Source of the DNA: JABURQ01 sp029243145
GTDB lineage: Bacteria; Planctomycetota; Planctomycetia; Planctomycetales; Planctomycetaceae
Assembly (NCBI GenBank): GCA_965660145.1
Contig: CBFHYX010000014.1
Location: 47,286 to 111,285, forward strand
Direction: 5' to 3'
DNA length: 64,000 bases
Of the stretch, positions 27,123-35,759 are shown piece after piece. Position 1 is the first letter of the stretch. Each line of letters opens with the position of its first letter. Under the pieces are notes generated by a model. It was not told the origin of the DNA, made no database searches, and was given only the letters and a program-made list of their open reading frames with translations. The translations under genes and the position numbers were made by a program.

Positions 27123-28469
27123 TCACCCCGCGTTAACTGCGGCAAGTTGATGTTTGCGAATCTTCCCTTCGATGGCTTTCAAAATATCGAAATCGCTGCG
27201 ATAGGGAGAATCGAAAGCAGGACGCAATGGAATCGGAATATCATCCATCCGGTAGACGGTCCCCGGTTCATTGATGCCGTACGTCGATGTCGTGAACGCG
27301 ACTTTGGCAATCTTGGCGGTCTCCGAAAGTTTCGGATCGAGAACAATTGTGTTGATCGCTTTGAGGTGATCTCGGGCCGGCTGACTGAAGTTCGAATACG
27401 GGTCAGAAGCAATGATGAGAGCAGCGTCTGCTTCGCCGCGTCCCAAGACATCCGAACTCGTGAACTCTCCCGGATTGAATCGTGGATAACCCCGACCAAG
27501 GTGAATACCGAAAGGATAACCGGTTGACCAAGAAACAACATTATCGGCCCCCGTGACGTTGCCATGTCCTCGCATTGGCTTGGCGACCCACCGCGTGTGC
27601 TTGTTCATATCGCGAGCCAACGCGAGCACTGCTTCGCTGTTGAGATGCTTGCCGCGAGTCATGGTGACTCCCATGCCGAACAGAATCGCACCGAACTTGG
27701 CTTTCTTCATCCCCTCCATGACTTCTTTGAGTTGTTCAAGCGGGATGCCGGTTTTCTCCTCGACGCTGTCATCGAGCTCTAACCCTTTGGCAAGAGCCCG
27801 TAATGCCCAGGCGAGTTCAAAATCGGATCGAGGCTTTAATTGCAGATGAATATCGACCGCTTTAGCGGTTTTGGTTTTACGGACATCAATCAGCACGGCG
27901 GTGCGATCTTTACGACCGTTGGGGACAAATTCTCCCTTCGGCATCAGACTGTATTTGGTGAAATGTCGGGGGTGCGACTCAGCCGGGTTGCCACCCCAGT
28001 AGATGACATAATCAGCTCGATTTTTGATTTCTCCCAGTGAACAGGTCACTTCACCAACACCTTGAAACGCCATCCCTGATGGGCCATGACAGACAGACGT
28101 TGTGGTATCGAGGCATCCGCCAATCCAGTCAGTAATGGCGACCGCGACGCGCTGTGCTTCGCAAGTCGTATCCGACAGGCCATAAGTAATGGCGTATTGT
28201 GATTCGAGAAGAATCTGGGCTGCACGGTCTATGGCTTGTTCGTAAGTTGCCGGTTGACCATCGATCAAAGCCTCTGGCCGCTCTTCAATGTGGTGATTGA
28301 AGAACCAAGCCTTGCCCAGCACGCATGCGTTTTGCGCTTTGGTGATCTGGTTTCCTTCCACCGTCAAATTGATGTCGTCGCAAACACATCCGCAGAAGGT
28401 GCAGGTAGCATCCTCGACAATCTTAAGGGGATTATCCGTTTCGTTGGTCGGCTGTTCGGCGATACTCAT
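27123..28469 (-). CDS. fwdB: Formylmethanofuran dehydrogenase subunit B
   Basis: A 448-residue protein of the molybdopterin oxidoreductase fold that matches FwdB/FmdB, called FhcB in bacteria; it acts in methanopterin-linked C1 transfer between formaldehyde and formate. The N-terminal iron-sulfur motif is complete: C23-x2-C26-x3-C30-x18-C49 (TCTFCGCVCDDI and ACVLGKAWF). The segment SVC127HGPSGM carries the cysteine expected to bind Mo or W. Later motifs are YWGGNPAESHPRH, GHGNVTGADNV and ASDPYSNFS. It lies 34 bp downstream of the D-subunit gene; A and C subunits are not in this window. Retention of all metal ligands suggests a redox-active enzyme, unlike the methylotroph Fhc complex, which is reported to act as a hydrolase. 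That contrast is from memory. Confidence 0.93.
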   Translation of the reverse strand: MSIAEQPTNETDNPLKIVEDATCTFCGCVCDDINLTVEGNQITKAQNACVLGKAWFFNHHIEERPEALIDGQPATYEQAIDRAAQILLESQYAITYGLSDTTCEAQRVAVAITDWIGGCLDTTTSVCHGPSGMAFQGVGEVTCSLGEIKNRADYVIYWGGNPAESHPRHFTKYSLMPKGEFVPNGRKDRTAVLIDVRKTKTAKAVDIHLQLKPRSDFELAWALRALAKGLELDDSVEEKTGIPLEQLKEVMEGMKKAKFGAILFGMGVTMTRGKHLNSEAVLALARDMNKHTRWVAKPMRGHGNVTGADNVVSWSTGYPFGIHLGRGYPRFNPGEFTSSDVLGRGEADAALIIASDPYSNFSQPARDHLKAINTIVLDPKLSETAKIAKVAFTTSTYGINEPGTVYRMDDIPIPLRPAFDSPYRSDFDILKAIEGKIRKHQLAAVNAG

Positions 28470-28503
28470 GATTAGTCACTAGCAATTAGAAACTAGAAGT
28501 TGG

Positions 28504-28848
28504 TTAAGTGGCGATTTTCTCAATCTGCACGTCGAGACCTTTACTGTCGGGCATCCCTGTGCCGTGAGTTTCTCCCGGCATCAACTGAGACGATTTGTCA
28601 CCATAACTGATGAACAGCAAGCCGGGGGGAAGTTCGTTTTTGCCGGTGCAACATGGAACCACGACCGAGCCGTGATCGTTCCACATGCGGACCTCTTCAC
28701 CTTCGGCAATGTCGAGTCGCTCCATGTCGTCGGGATTCATTTTGAGCGTATTAATTTCGGTCTGATACCCTTCAGTGTACTTACCCTCATTGAGAGTTGT
28801 GCCCTGTTTGCTGGTTCGTCCGGGAATCAAGATAAAGATGTCAGTCAT
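28504..28848 (-). CDS. fwdD: Formylmethanofuran dehydrogenase subunit D (molybdopterin-dinucleotide-binding)
   Basis: ATG at 28848 is chosen over the upstream ATG at 28893, since MTDIFILIPGRTSKQGTTL is the expected family start. The 114-residue product corresponds to the MopB C-terminal beta-barrel that binds the dinucleotide part of the cofactor. Features are MNPDDMERLDIAEGEEVRMW, a G-x-V-V-V-P strand, PPGLLFISYGDKSSQL and the diagnostic ending THGTGMPDSKGLDVQIEK. It precedes fwdB on the same strand by 34 bp, and the two together make up what a single polypeptide does in other molybdopterin enzymes. A divergent promoter region of 178 bp separates it from the plus-strand gene at 29027. Confidence 0.88.
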   Translation of the reverse strand: MTDIFILIPGRTSKQGTTLNEGKYTEGYQTEINTLKMNPDDMERLDIAEGEEVRMWNDHGSVVVPCCTGKNELPPGLLFISYGDKSSQLMPGETHGTGMPDSKGLDVQIEKIAT

Positions 28849-29026
28849 TGAGGTTGTGTCTATTGTGGCGTAGGCTGTGTTTGGGGACCGCATCCTATCT
28901 CATGAGTTGAATCCCGAGTAGACTATCATAGTCAAACATAAACGTATTCATAGCCAAATCTGGAAGAACCGTGGTCCGTAAGTCCCCCGGCTTCCGAAAG
29001 TTAAGAATCGATCACCTTGTTATCGG

Positions 29027-29965
29027 ATGGAATCCGGGATGTCAGAGCCTGATCTCAAAAAATTGGACAAATCTCAGGAGATCACTGCAAACGGAACCAC
29101 ACTCAAAGGACTCTTTCGCAAGCATCGCGGCAAGATGCTGCTGACTTATTCATTGTTCAATGTCGAGAACCTGTTACGTCTGGCACAACCGGCCGCGCTG
29201 GGATGGGCCATAAACGACCTGCTGAATGATCGCTGGATGGGTGTCTGGGTCTTGGTGACTCAGCATCTCGCCCACATGCTGATTGGCACTGTTCGCAAAA
29301 TGTATGATACGCGCGCATTCACTTCGATTTATTCTGAACTTGCGACCGATGTGATCACTCGACAGAAAGCACAAGACGAAGCGGTTTCTCGCATTGCAGC
29401 GCGTTCGGCGATGTCACGAGAGTATGTCGATTTCTTCGAGTGGTATGTACCGATGATAATTCGCAGCGGATATTCGATTATAGGCGCTCTTGTCATGCTG
29501 GGACTCTACGACCCTTGGCTTGTCGTTTATTGTGGCGGCCTGATCATCCCGGCGATGATTTTGAATACTTGGTATTCGCGTAAAACATTGAAACTGAGTA
29601 CAGGATTACACAATCAACTCGAACACGAAATCGATATCATTCAAGAAGGTGATAAATCAGATGTGCGTGAGCACTTCGACCAAGCCGCCAGTTGGCGAAT
29701 TCGCCTCTCGGATGCGGAAGCGGTCAACTTCGGCTTTATGGAACTCTTCATCCTCGGGGTGATCATTGCCTGTCTGGTTCGTTTTTGCTCGCAGGGGACT
29801 CCTGAAGCTGGCGATATCTTTGCCGTCTTCCGGTATGTCTTAATGTTTATGATGGGGATGGATTCAGCGCCACGTCTGGTTGAACAGATGAGTCGGCTCA
29901 AAGACATCGGTCAACGAACCGGACCTCAGAAACGGGGCGGTCCCGGCAGAGGGCCGAGGCGATGA
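29027..29965 (+). CDS. ABC-transporter six-TM-domain protein without ATPase
   Basis: A 312-residue membrane protein resembling the ABC six-transmembrane domain family (ABC_membrane_3 type): helices at roughly 40-55, 65-85, 140-160, 165-185, 235-255 and 262-280, with intracellular loops containing ALGWAINDLLNDRWMG and LSTGLHNQLEHEIDIIQ. No Walker A, signature or Walker B motif is present, and no ATPase gene adjoins it. The protein ends in a Gly/Arg/Pro-rich tail (QKRGGPGRGPRR). The start may be ATG 29027 or ATG 29039. It overlaps the next gene by 4 bp (ATGA), so the two are translationally coupled. It may be a stand-alone membrane scaffold or half transporter; function unknown. Confidence 0.75.
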   Translation: MESGMSEPDLKKLDKSQEITANGTTLKGLFRKHRGKMLLTYSLFNVENLLRLAQPAALGWAINDLLNDRWMGVWVLVTQHLAHMLIGTVRKMYDTRAFTSIYSELATDVITRQKAQDEAVSRIAARSAMSREYVDFFEWYVPMIIRSGYSIIGALVMLGLYDPWLVVYCGGLIIPAMILNTWYSRKTLKLSTGLHNQLEHEIDIIQEGDKSDVREHFDQAASWRIRLSDAEAVNFGFMELFILGVIIACLVRFCSQGTPEAGDIFAVFRYVLMFMMGMDSAPRLVEQMSRLKDIGQRTGPQKRGGPGRGPRR

Positions 29966-32883
29966 ACATCAAATTACTCAAACTCAGTTTACCGGTGTTG
30001 ATCATTCTGGCTGGATGCTGGTTTTATGTCACGAAAACCGGCATGTTTCTGGATCGCGATGCGTTAATCGCCGAGGCGAGTGCCTTGGTCGAAGCGGGCG
30101 AATTAGAAGCCGCGGAAGAGACCGTGAAGCCGCTACTGAATCTTTGGGATGTGCCTGACGAATTGTGGTTGTTTGTCGGCAACATCAACCGCATCGAAGG
30201 CGATTTCGCGTCAGCGCTTGTGTATCTGGGTGAGATTTCGAAGGTGTCTCCCAAGATTTACGCAGAGGCTTTATTATTCCGAGCCGAAGCCAATATGCGT
30301 CTCGGCCATCTAAGCGCGGCACGCGATTTGTTTGCAGAGTCTCTGGCAGATAATAACCGGCAACCAGACGTTCGCCGGCGTTTAGTCTTTGTCCTCAATC
30401 TGGCAGGGCTAATTCGAGAGTCCCTACCAGAGATGTTGACGCTCGTGAATTCTGGTCAGGCCGATCCCGAGTTACTGCTGCTGTTATGTGATATGTCCAC
30501 TCCGCGTCGCAACGACGAATTGATCTCTGCGGGGCTTGATGCGTTTCCGCAAGATCCGCTCGTCCATCTGGCCGAAGGGTTAGTCCAAGAGACGCAACAA
30601 AATGACCGTGCCGCGTTACAACAGTATCAGCTTGCACTAGACATCAATCCCGAATTGTCAGCCGCTTGGACAAAAGGATTTGCCACTGCAATTCGTTTGA
30701 AAAACCGGGAGACAATTCGAAAGCTCCTTTCTCAGCAGCCCACGGATGTCGAGAATATTTCCGACTACTGGATTACCAAGGGAGAAATCTGTCGAAGGAA
30801 TCAAAAGGTCGGTGCAGCAGCTCGATGCTTTCAGAAGGCAGCAATAATCGCTCCCGACCAGATACAAGCTCATTATCAACTCAGTCAAATGTTACGGGAA
30901 TTAGGACGGAGTGAAGATGCCGAACTCGTGGCACACTGGGCCAACGATCTTTCTCATCTGTCTTCACTGTCACGATCCATCAACAAAGACACCCCCGATG
31001 TCGCAGGTATTCTCAAAATCGGCGACCAACTCCTAAAGTTAAATCGGGTGAATGAAGCGTGGAGTTGGGCGATTTTGGCAATTCAAGTCGATCCTGGCTC
31101 CGAAGAGGCTGCACAAACTTATGCCAAACTTGATCAGCTACGAGACCGATCCAATCCAATCTCCTTTTCACCCGGACCCGCAGCGAAAATCGATCTCTCC
31201 GACGTTTCCATACCGGAATGGAAAGACTTGGACTTCTTCCCGACAACAAACGAAAAAGCTTCCTCCAACAAGCTAAACTCGGTCGCTGTCAACTTCGAGG
31301 ATATTAGCGAATCGGCGGCATTTAATTTCCAATACCAGAACGGTTCCGATCCGGCGACCGACGGGCGTCGCATCTTCGAGTACACCGGTGGAGGAGTCGG
31401 AGTTCTCGATTATGATCTGGATGGCTGGCCCGATCTCTACATGACTCAAGGGGGCAATCAGGGACCAACAGAAGATTCCGCGGAAAGTGATCAACTCTAC
31501 CGAAATCACAATGGACAGACATTTGAAAGTGTCACACACAAAGCCGGAATTTGGGAATTAAACTTCAGTCAGGGTGCAGCGATAGGAGACATCAACAACG
31601 ACGGTTTCCCCGATGTGTATGTCGCTAATTTTGGACGAAATCGTTTGTGGCAGAATAACGGTGATGGAACTTTCACTGACATGACTAACGAAGCCGGCAT
31701 TCAAGGCACGGATTGGACGACCAGTTGTGCGATTGCCGATCTTGACGGTGATGGGTTACCAGAACTCTTTGATGTCAATTATCTGACTGGTGACAATCTT
31801 CTAACTCAGCAATGCTATTCCAAAGGCGTGGTTCGTGTTTGCACCCCCGTGGTGTTCTCTCCCGCACAGGATCGAATTTGGCACAATCAGGGAACGGGAC
31901 ACTATCAGGATCAGACGGATGTCAGCGGTCTCATCACAGCACAAGGGAATGGACTGGGGGTTCTCGTGGCCGACTTCGACCGAGATTCTCGTATGGACAT
32001 GTTCATCTCCAACGATGCTGTCGCCAACCATTACTGGGTCAATCAATCGCCGACTGCATTGAAGCTCGAACAATCGGCGTTACTCTCGGGAGCAGCCGTT
32101 AACTCGAACGGTCGCGCGGAAGCCTGCATGGGGATCGCCGCAGGAGACGCAGATGGCGATGGGAAGCTGGATGTGTTTGTGACCAACTTTTTTCAAGAGT
32201 CGAATACTTTTTATCGCCAACAACAACCACACTTGTTCGCCGATGAAACCGTGAATATGTCTCTGCATGAACCCGGCTATGACCTGCTCGGGTTCGGCAC
32301 GCAATTTCTGGACGCAGATCTCGATGGCTGGCCGGACTTGATCGTCTTGAATGGAGATATCGATGACTTTTCATTTGCGGGACGAGAAGAGAAAATGCCC
32401 CCGCTATTCTTGCACAATCAATTCGGGCACTCGTTCGCTCAGATAGCCCCCAAGCAAGCTGGCTCGTTTTTTGAGAAAAATATCATCGGGCGGTCAGCCG
32501 CTCGCCTCGATTGGAATCGTGATGGCAAGCCAGACTTTGTGGCCAGCTTACTGGATGCGCCTTCTCAACTGGTTGAAAACAAAACGAACACCGATCATCA
32601 TTGGCTGGCAGTCAGGTTGATCGGAGTGGAGAGTTCTCGTGATGCCATCGGAGCGGAAGTTAGCATCAAAGCGGGAGACCATGTTCAAGTTCAACAACTC
32701 ACGGCAGGTGACGGCTATCAATGCAGTAACCAGAAACAGTTGTTGTTTGGTTTGAAAGACAACCGCGTCATTGAATCACTCTCAGTCACTTGGCCCAGCG
32801 GTAAGACACAGGTTTTCCATAACGTAACGGCTGATCGATTGCTGACAATTCGCGAAGGCGACGAACGTCTCTATTCGCATTAG
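29962..32883 (+). CDS. TPR - FG-GAP/VCBS - ASPIC/UnbV protein
   Basis: A 973-residue protein. An N-terminal hydrophobic segment (LLKLSLPVLIILAGCWFYV) is a signal anchor or, through the ILAGC motif, a possible lipobox. Residues about 35-390 contain TPR-like repeats (LEAAEETVKPLL, AEALLFRAEANMRLGHL, ALDINPELSAAW, AHYQLSQMLRELGRSEDA). From about 440 the chain has FG-GAP/VCBS calcium-type repeats (DYDLDGWPDLYMTQ, DINNDGFPDVYVAN, DLDGDGLPELFD, DADGDGKLDVFVTNF, DADLDGWPDLIVLN). The last 100 residues are the ASPIC/UnbV domain (IGAEVSIKAGDHVQVQQL, VTWPSGKTQVF). CRTAC1-like proteins of this make-up are abundant in planctomycetes and are thought to be extracytoplasmic; role unknown. Coupled by ATGA overlap to the ABC membrane protein. 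Confidence 0.92.
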   Translation: MNIKLLKLSLPVLIILAGCWFYVTKTGMFLDRDALIAEASALVEAGELEAAEETVKPLLNLWDVPDELWLFVGNINRIEGDFASALVYLGEISKVSPKIYAEALLFRAEANMRLGHLSAARDLFAESLADNNRQPDVRRRLVFVLNLAGLIRESLPEMLTLVNSGQADPELLLLLCDMSTPRRNDELISAGLDAFPQDPLVHLAEGLVQETQQNDRAALQQYQLALDINPELSAAWTKGFATAIRLKNRETIRKLLSQQPTDVENISDYWITKGEICRRNQKVGAAARCFQKAAIIAPDQIQAHYQLSQMLRELGRSEDAELVAHWANDLSHLSSLSRSINKDTPDVAGILKIGDQLLKLNRVNEAWSWAILAIQVDPGSEEAAQTYAKLDQLRDRSNPISFSPGPAAKIDLSDVSIPEWKDLDFFPTTNEKASSNKLNSVAVNFEDISESAAFNFQYQNGSDPATDGRRIFEYTGGGVGVLDYDLDGWPDLYMTQGGNQGPTEDSAESDQLYRNHNGQTFESVTHKAGIWELNFSQGAAIGDINNDGFPDVYVANFGRNRLWQNNGDGTFTDMTNEAGIQGTDWTTSCAIADLDGDGLPELFDVNYLTGDNLLTQQCYSKGVVRVCTPVVFSPAQDRIWHNQGTGHYQDQTDVSGLITAQGNGLGVLVADFDRDSRMDMFISNDAVANHYWVNQSPTALKLEQSALLSGAAVNSNGRAEACMGIAAGDADGDGKLDVFVTNFFQESNTFYRQQQPHLFADETVNMSLHEPGYDLLGFGTQFLDADLDGWPDLIVLNGDIDDFSFAGREEKMPPLFLHNQFGHSFAQIAPKQAGSFFEKNIIGRSAARLDWNRDGKPDFVASLLDAPSQLVENKTNTDHHWLAVRLIGVESSRDAIGAEVSIKAGDHVQVQQLTAGDGYQCSNQKQLLFGLKDNRVIESLSVTWPSGKTQVFHNVTADRLLTIREGDERLYSH

Positions 32884-33016
32884 GCAGCATGAACGTCTAA
32901 AAAAATCGGCTCATGGAGTTCTTCGTCTTGGTGCCTTTCGCCAAAAAGCTGATCATTCATACTCATCTTGCCAAACGGTTCTTACCAGACATGCTGTTTG
33001 TGGATGAATGATATAG

Positions 33017-33097
33017 TTGTAAGGCCGATTTTACCGGCCAGAAATATTATGAAGCATTCAACATCACACATGCCGACAGAGGATTGTCGGCCTACAA
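33017..33097. repeat. REP-like nested inverted repeat
   Basis: The outer arms TTGTAAGGCCGA (33017-33028) and TCGGCCTACAA (33087-33097) are inverted copies differing by one T. Each arm has its own hairpin: GGCCG/CGGCC at 33023-33039 and GCCGACA/TGTCGGC at 33072-33091. Paired palindromes of this kind are typical of REP/BIME-type dispersed repeats mobilised by RAYT transposases. Confidence 0.65.
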
Positions 33098-33841
33098 CAA
33101 CGCAATCATTTGCTCATTTTACTCGGCGTCCTCAGCGAACTCTGCGGTAAAAACCATTTCGCTGTGTTCTTGCGAATGCAGCTACGATCTCTTTCACTCT
33201 TTGCGTTTCTTATGCCTCTCGGCGGTTTTGCGTCAAAAAAAGATCGCTCAAACTCGTCTTGCCAATCTGTCTCTACCAGAGTTAGCGTTCGTAGTTTGTT
33301 GATGGATTTCATTAACCGTGGCTAGCGCCAAGCGGCTGATTACGTAAAATAACAACCAGCGTTCGATACCTGTTCGACAAAATTAGCCGGAAATGGGAGG
33401 TGCTATTTCTAGCGCCTTCGTCCTGCATCTTCACAACAGCGAAGCGGACTCAGTTGCTCGCTATTGTCCGGTTCGAAAACAGAATAGCGACATGATCTTT
33501 GGCAATTTCAACGTCATCACAACCCATTAGCGTGTTGAAGAATGACGACCGCTGCAACGTGAGAAAGGAGGCGATCTCGCGTGACGTAGAAGGTGCGTCC
33601 TGACAAAAAGTGACATCGCACCGAAACGAAGCAATCAACGCAAATCGATGAATGCCAACAACTTGCTCAAGGGTACACAAGATTTGGAATCAAGTTTCGA
33701 CAACATTTGATTCAAGATTTGGTCAACATTCGGTCAATGTGTGTCCCCAAATCTCCGGATCTTGAACTCTTGAAACGGGTGTTGAGTGTTCAAGAGCAAA
33801 TGTCACCGAATATTGGCAATCTCCACATTTTCTGGGCGCAC

Positions 33842-33874
33842 AAAAAAACCGCAGCCGGTGAATTCCGACTGCGG
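33842..33874 (-). terminator. Rho-independent terminator of the DUF1559 gene
   Basis: On the minus strand CCGCAG-TCGG-AATTC-ACCGG-CTGCGG is followed by seven T residues, 35 bases after the stop at 33909. A classical strong terminator. Confidence 0.9.
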
Positions 33875-33908
33875 TCATTCATAATCGTATCAAGCAAGCT
33901 AAAGCAGC

Positions 33909-34943
33909 TTAGAATGCGCCGGTAACCTCTCCACCGGACTTAGTTCCCAATGATCCCCAAACACCGTACGGACTTGGAACGCTTGAGGTCGGATTGGGAG
34001 ACGGTTGAGACAAATCACCCGTGTCAATGTTCTCACTAATGAAACGGACGCCACCATCAGCCATCAACACTTGCACTCCGCCAGTGTGTGTGCTGGAAGG
34101 AGCAATCGCTACATGTGCAGAATCTGCGTTGGTGTTTCCTCCTTGTGCACAAGAAGGGCCGTTTGGTGGTAAAATCGTGCCAAAGCCAACTCTCTCAGGC
34201 TGTCCATCCCAAATTTGGGTTCCATGAAAACCTTTCGTATTCACTCCAGCCTTGAACCTCGACCCATTGGCGAGTGTCAAACAGGAAGCCGGGTTCGTTT
34301 GAGGTGCTTGATTAAGTGCCACGGCTTCAATCAGTAACCGTTCTTCTTGATTCCGGTAGCTTGCACGCACATGTTCACTCATAGCGATCGTGTTGCTCGT
34401 ACCATCAAGGATGTCACGAAAACGGGAGCAGAACCGATATGCGAACATTCCGCGGTTCTTAGTTCGGTCCCGAGGATTGTTAGCGGAATCTCCGGTACAG
34501 AAAACGTAATTCCCATCATTATTCCCTACCTGATGAATACCGTCTGAGGGACATAGTAATCCCGGAATACGACTATTCCAAAGAGACCAGCCTCTCCAAG
34601 CTTCCGGTCCACCGGGAGGTGAAACCGGACTGGTTCCACCACCACCTTGGACCTGGTTGTAAAGTGGAGCCTGATCCAGAAATGGCATCAGTCCCATAAA
34701 TCCACTCAGTCGGTTGGCATTACCAGGTCTGTCGCCAGTCCCGCCCTTGCGAAAAACAAACATGCCGTAGGTGTCGTGGTAGTTGTGTAAAGCCAAACCC
34801 AATTGTTTGAGATTGTTTTTGCAACTCGAGCGTCGAGCGGCTTCGCGTGCCTGTTGCACTGCAGGCAACAGTAACGCAACGAGAACGGCAATAATGGCGA
34901 TGACCACTAGCAGTTCGATGAGTGTGAATCCTCGTTTTTTCAT
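33909..34943 (-). CDS. DUF1559 prepilin-like protein
   Basis: A 344-residue protein starting with a type IV prepilin motif: MKKRGFTLIELLVVIAIIAV, with the glycine before the cleavage site and F-T-L-I-E after it, then LLLPAVQQAREAARRSSC. The DUF1559 (SBP_bac_10-like) domain follows, with NNLKQLGLALHNYHDTYG, a region LLCPSDG, SNTIAMSEH and the closing VLMADGGVRFISENID, the H-x9-DG motif by which the family is known. Dozens of copies occur in planctomycete genomes; they are thought to form surface or pseudopilus structures. It is divergent from the small lipoprotein at 35188, a frequent pairing. Processing needs a prepilin peptidase, and a PilT-type ATPase gene lies 13 kb away. Confidence 0.95.
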   Translation of the reverse strand: MKKRGFTLIELLVVIAIIAVLVALLLPAVQQAREAARRSSCKNNLKQLGLALHNYHDTYGMFVFRKGGTGDRPGNANRLSGFMGLMPFLDQAPLYNQVQGGGGTSPVSPPGGPEAWRGWSLWNSRIPGLLCPSDGIHQVGNNDGNYVFCTGDSANNPRDRTKNRGMFAYRFCSRFRDILDGTSNTIAMSEHVRASYRNQEERLLIEAVALNQAPQTNPASCLTLANGSRFKAGVNTKGFHGTQIWDGQPERVGFGTILPPNGPSCAQGGNTNADSAHVAIAPSSTHTGGVQVLMADGGVRFISENIDTGDLSQPSPNPTSSVPSPYGVWGSLGTKSGGEVTGAF

Positions 34944-35187
34944 CTTAAAATCTCCGTCGTTAAGGAAAAAAGATATTAATCATACAAAGCCCAACGCTGG
35001 CCCACTTGGGATCACGCATGAATATCAGTTGCAAAAGTGCATTTTTAAGTAAGTTGATACTTACTCGGCGGACTTTGAGAATCAAAGTATATTCAGAGTT
35101 GATTTTATAAATTATTCACCTTATTTTAACAACTTCAACTCGCAAAATTATTGAATATCAACAATTTAGTATACATAAAGGGAAAAA

Positions 35188-35685
35188 ATGCGATCAATGA
35201 CTAATAAGTGCTCTTGTCTACTGATGTTAGCGATGTTTGCCGGACTTGTCTCCATGCCCGGATGCGCTGGTGGAGGTGCTGAGGGTGATGCCGACAGGCC
35301 AGCCCGGACACCCGCTGCGGGCAAAGTGTCATACAAAGGAAGCCCCGTGGAAGGTGCAACGGTTGTTCTTTCTCCGACGGCAGAAGGTGGAAAACCAGCT
35401 TCAGGACTCACTGATGCAACCGGAATGTTCGTATTGCGGACGTTTGAAACGGATGATGGAGCCATTGCCGGAGACTATAAAGTCACCGTCACAAAACTGA
35501 AAAAGCAGACTTCAGTCATTGCCGATATGGATAGCCCAGATTACGACCCTGAAGCAGCCGATGATTCTGCTGGCCCCGAGCATTTGCTCCCTGAGAAATA
35601 TTCATCTGCGAAAACGTCTGATTTGAAGGCGACCATTCCGGCAGACGGAGAAGTGACCGATTTGAATTTCGACCTCGTTGACTAA
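35188..35685 (+). CDS. Small lipoprotein with carboxypeptidase-regulatory-like fold
   Basis: A 165-residue lipoprotein: the signal peptide ends in VSMPGC, with the cysteine at about residue 27 as lipid anchor, followed by a Gly/Ala linker. The rest is one beta-sandwich of the carboxypeptidase-regulatory-like type: GKVSYKGSPVEGATVVLSP, SGLTDATGMFVLRTF and AGDYKVTVTKL. AAGGG-type ribosome site (AAGGG 6 bases before ATG). Such proteins regularly accompany DUF1559 genes in planctomycetes, here divergent across 244 bp of AT-rich DNA, so the two may share regulation. No enzyme motif is present; a structural or adhesive envelope role is likely. Confidence 0.88.
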   Translation: MRSMTNKCSCLLMLAMFAGLVSMPGCAGGGAEGDADRPARTPAAGKVSYKGSPVEGATVVLSPTAEGGKPASGLTDATGMFVLRTFETDDGAIAGDYKVTVTKLKKQTSVIADMDSPDYDPEAADDSAGPEHLLPEKYSSAKTSDLKATIPADGEVTDLNFDLVD

Positions 35686-35709
35686 TTTCGGTCAAAAGCT
35701 CACAATTCC

Positions 35710-35747
35710 AAGGGTCCTGTCGTACGAAACGGCAGGCCCCTTTTTTT
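35710..35747 (+). terminator. Rho-independent terminator after the lipoprotein gene
   Basis: AGGGTCCTGTCG-TACGAAA-CGGCAGGCCCCT is an 11-bp stem with one mismatch, followed by seven T residues, 25 bases after the stop codon. It ends where the ABC-2 permease leader begins, which argues that the permease has its own promoter or is a separate unit. Confidence 0.92.
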
Positions 35748-35759
35748 GTGAGAGAATCT

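Larger units (their letters stand above)
32884..33908. other. 1025-bp intergenic region with palindromes, no gene
   Basis: Short ORFs in all frames look like noise. The region holds a REP-like 81-bp inverted repeat (33017-33097, entered separately), text resembling dispersed CTTTGCG-type intergenic repeats around 33117-33240, a 10-bp direct repeat CAAGATTTGG at 33678-33687 and 33713-33722, and an 8-bp inverted repeat CTCTTGAA/TTCAAGAG (33767-33774 and 33789-33796, 14-base loop). The terminator of the DUF1559 gene lies at its right end. Confidence 0.5.
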
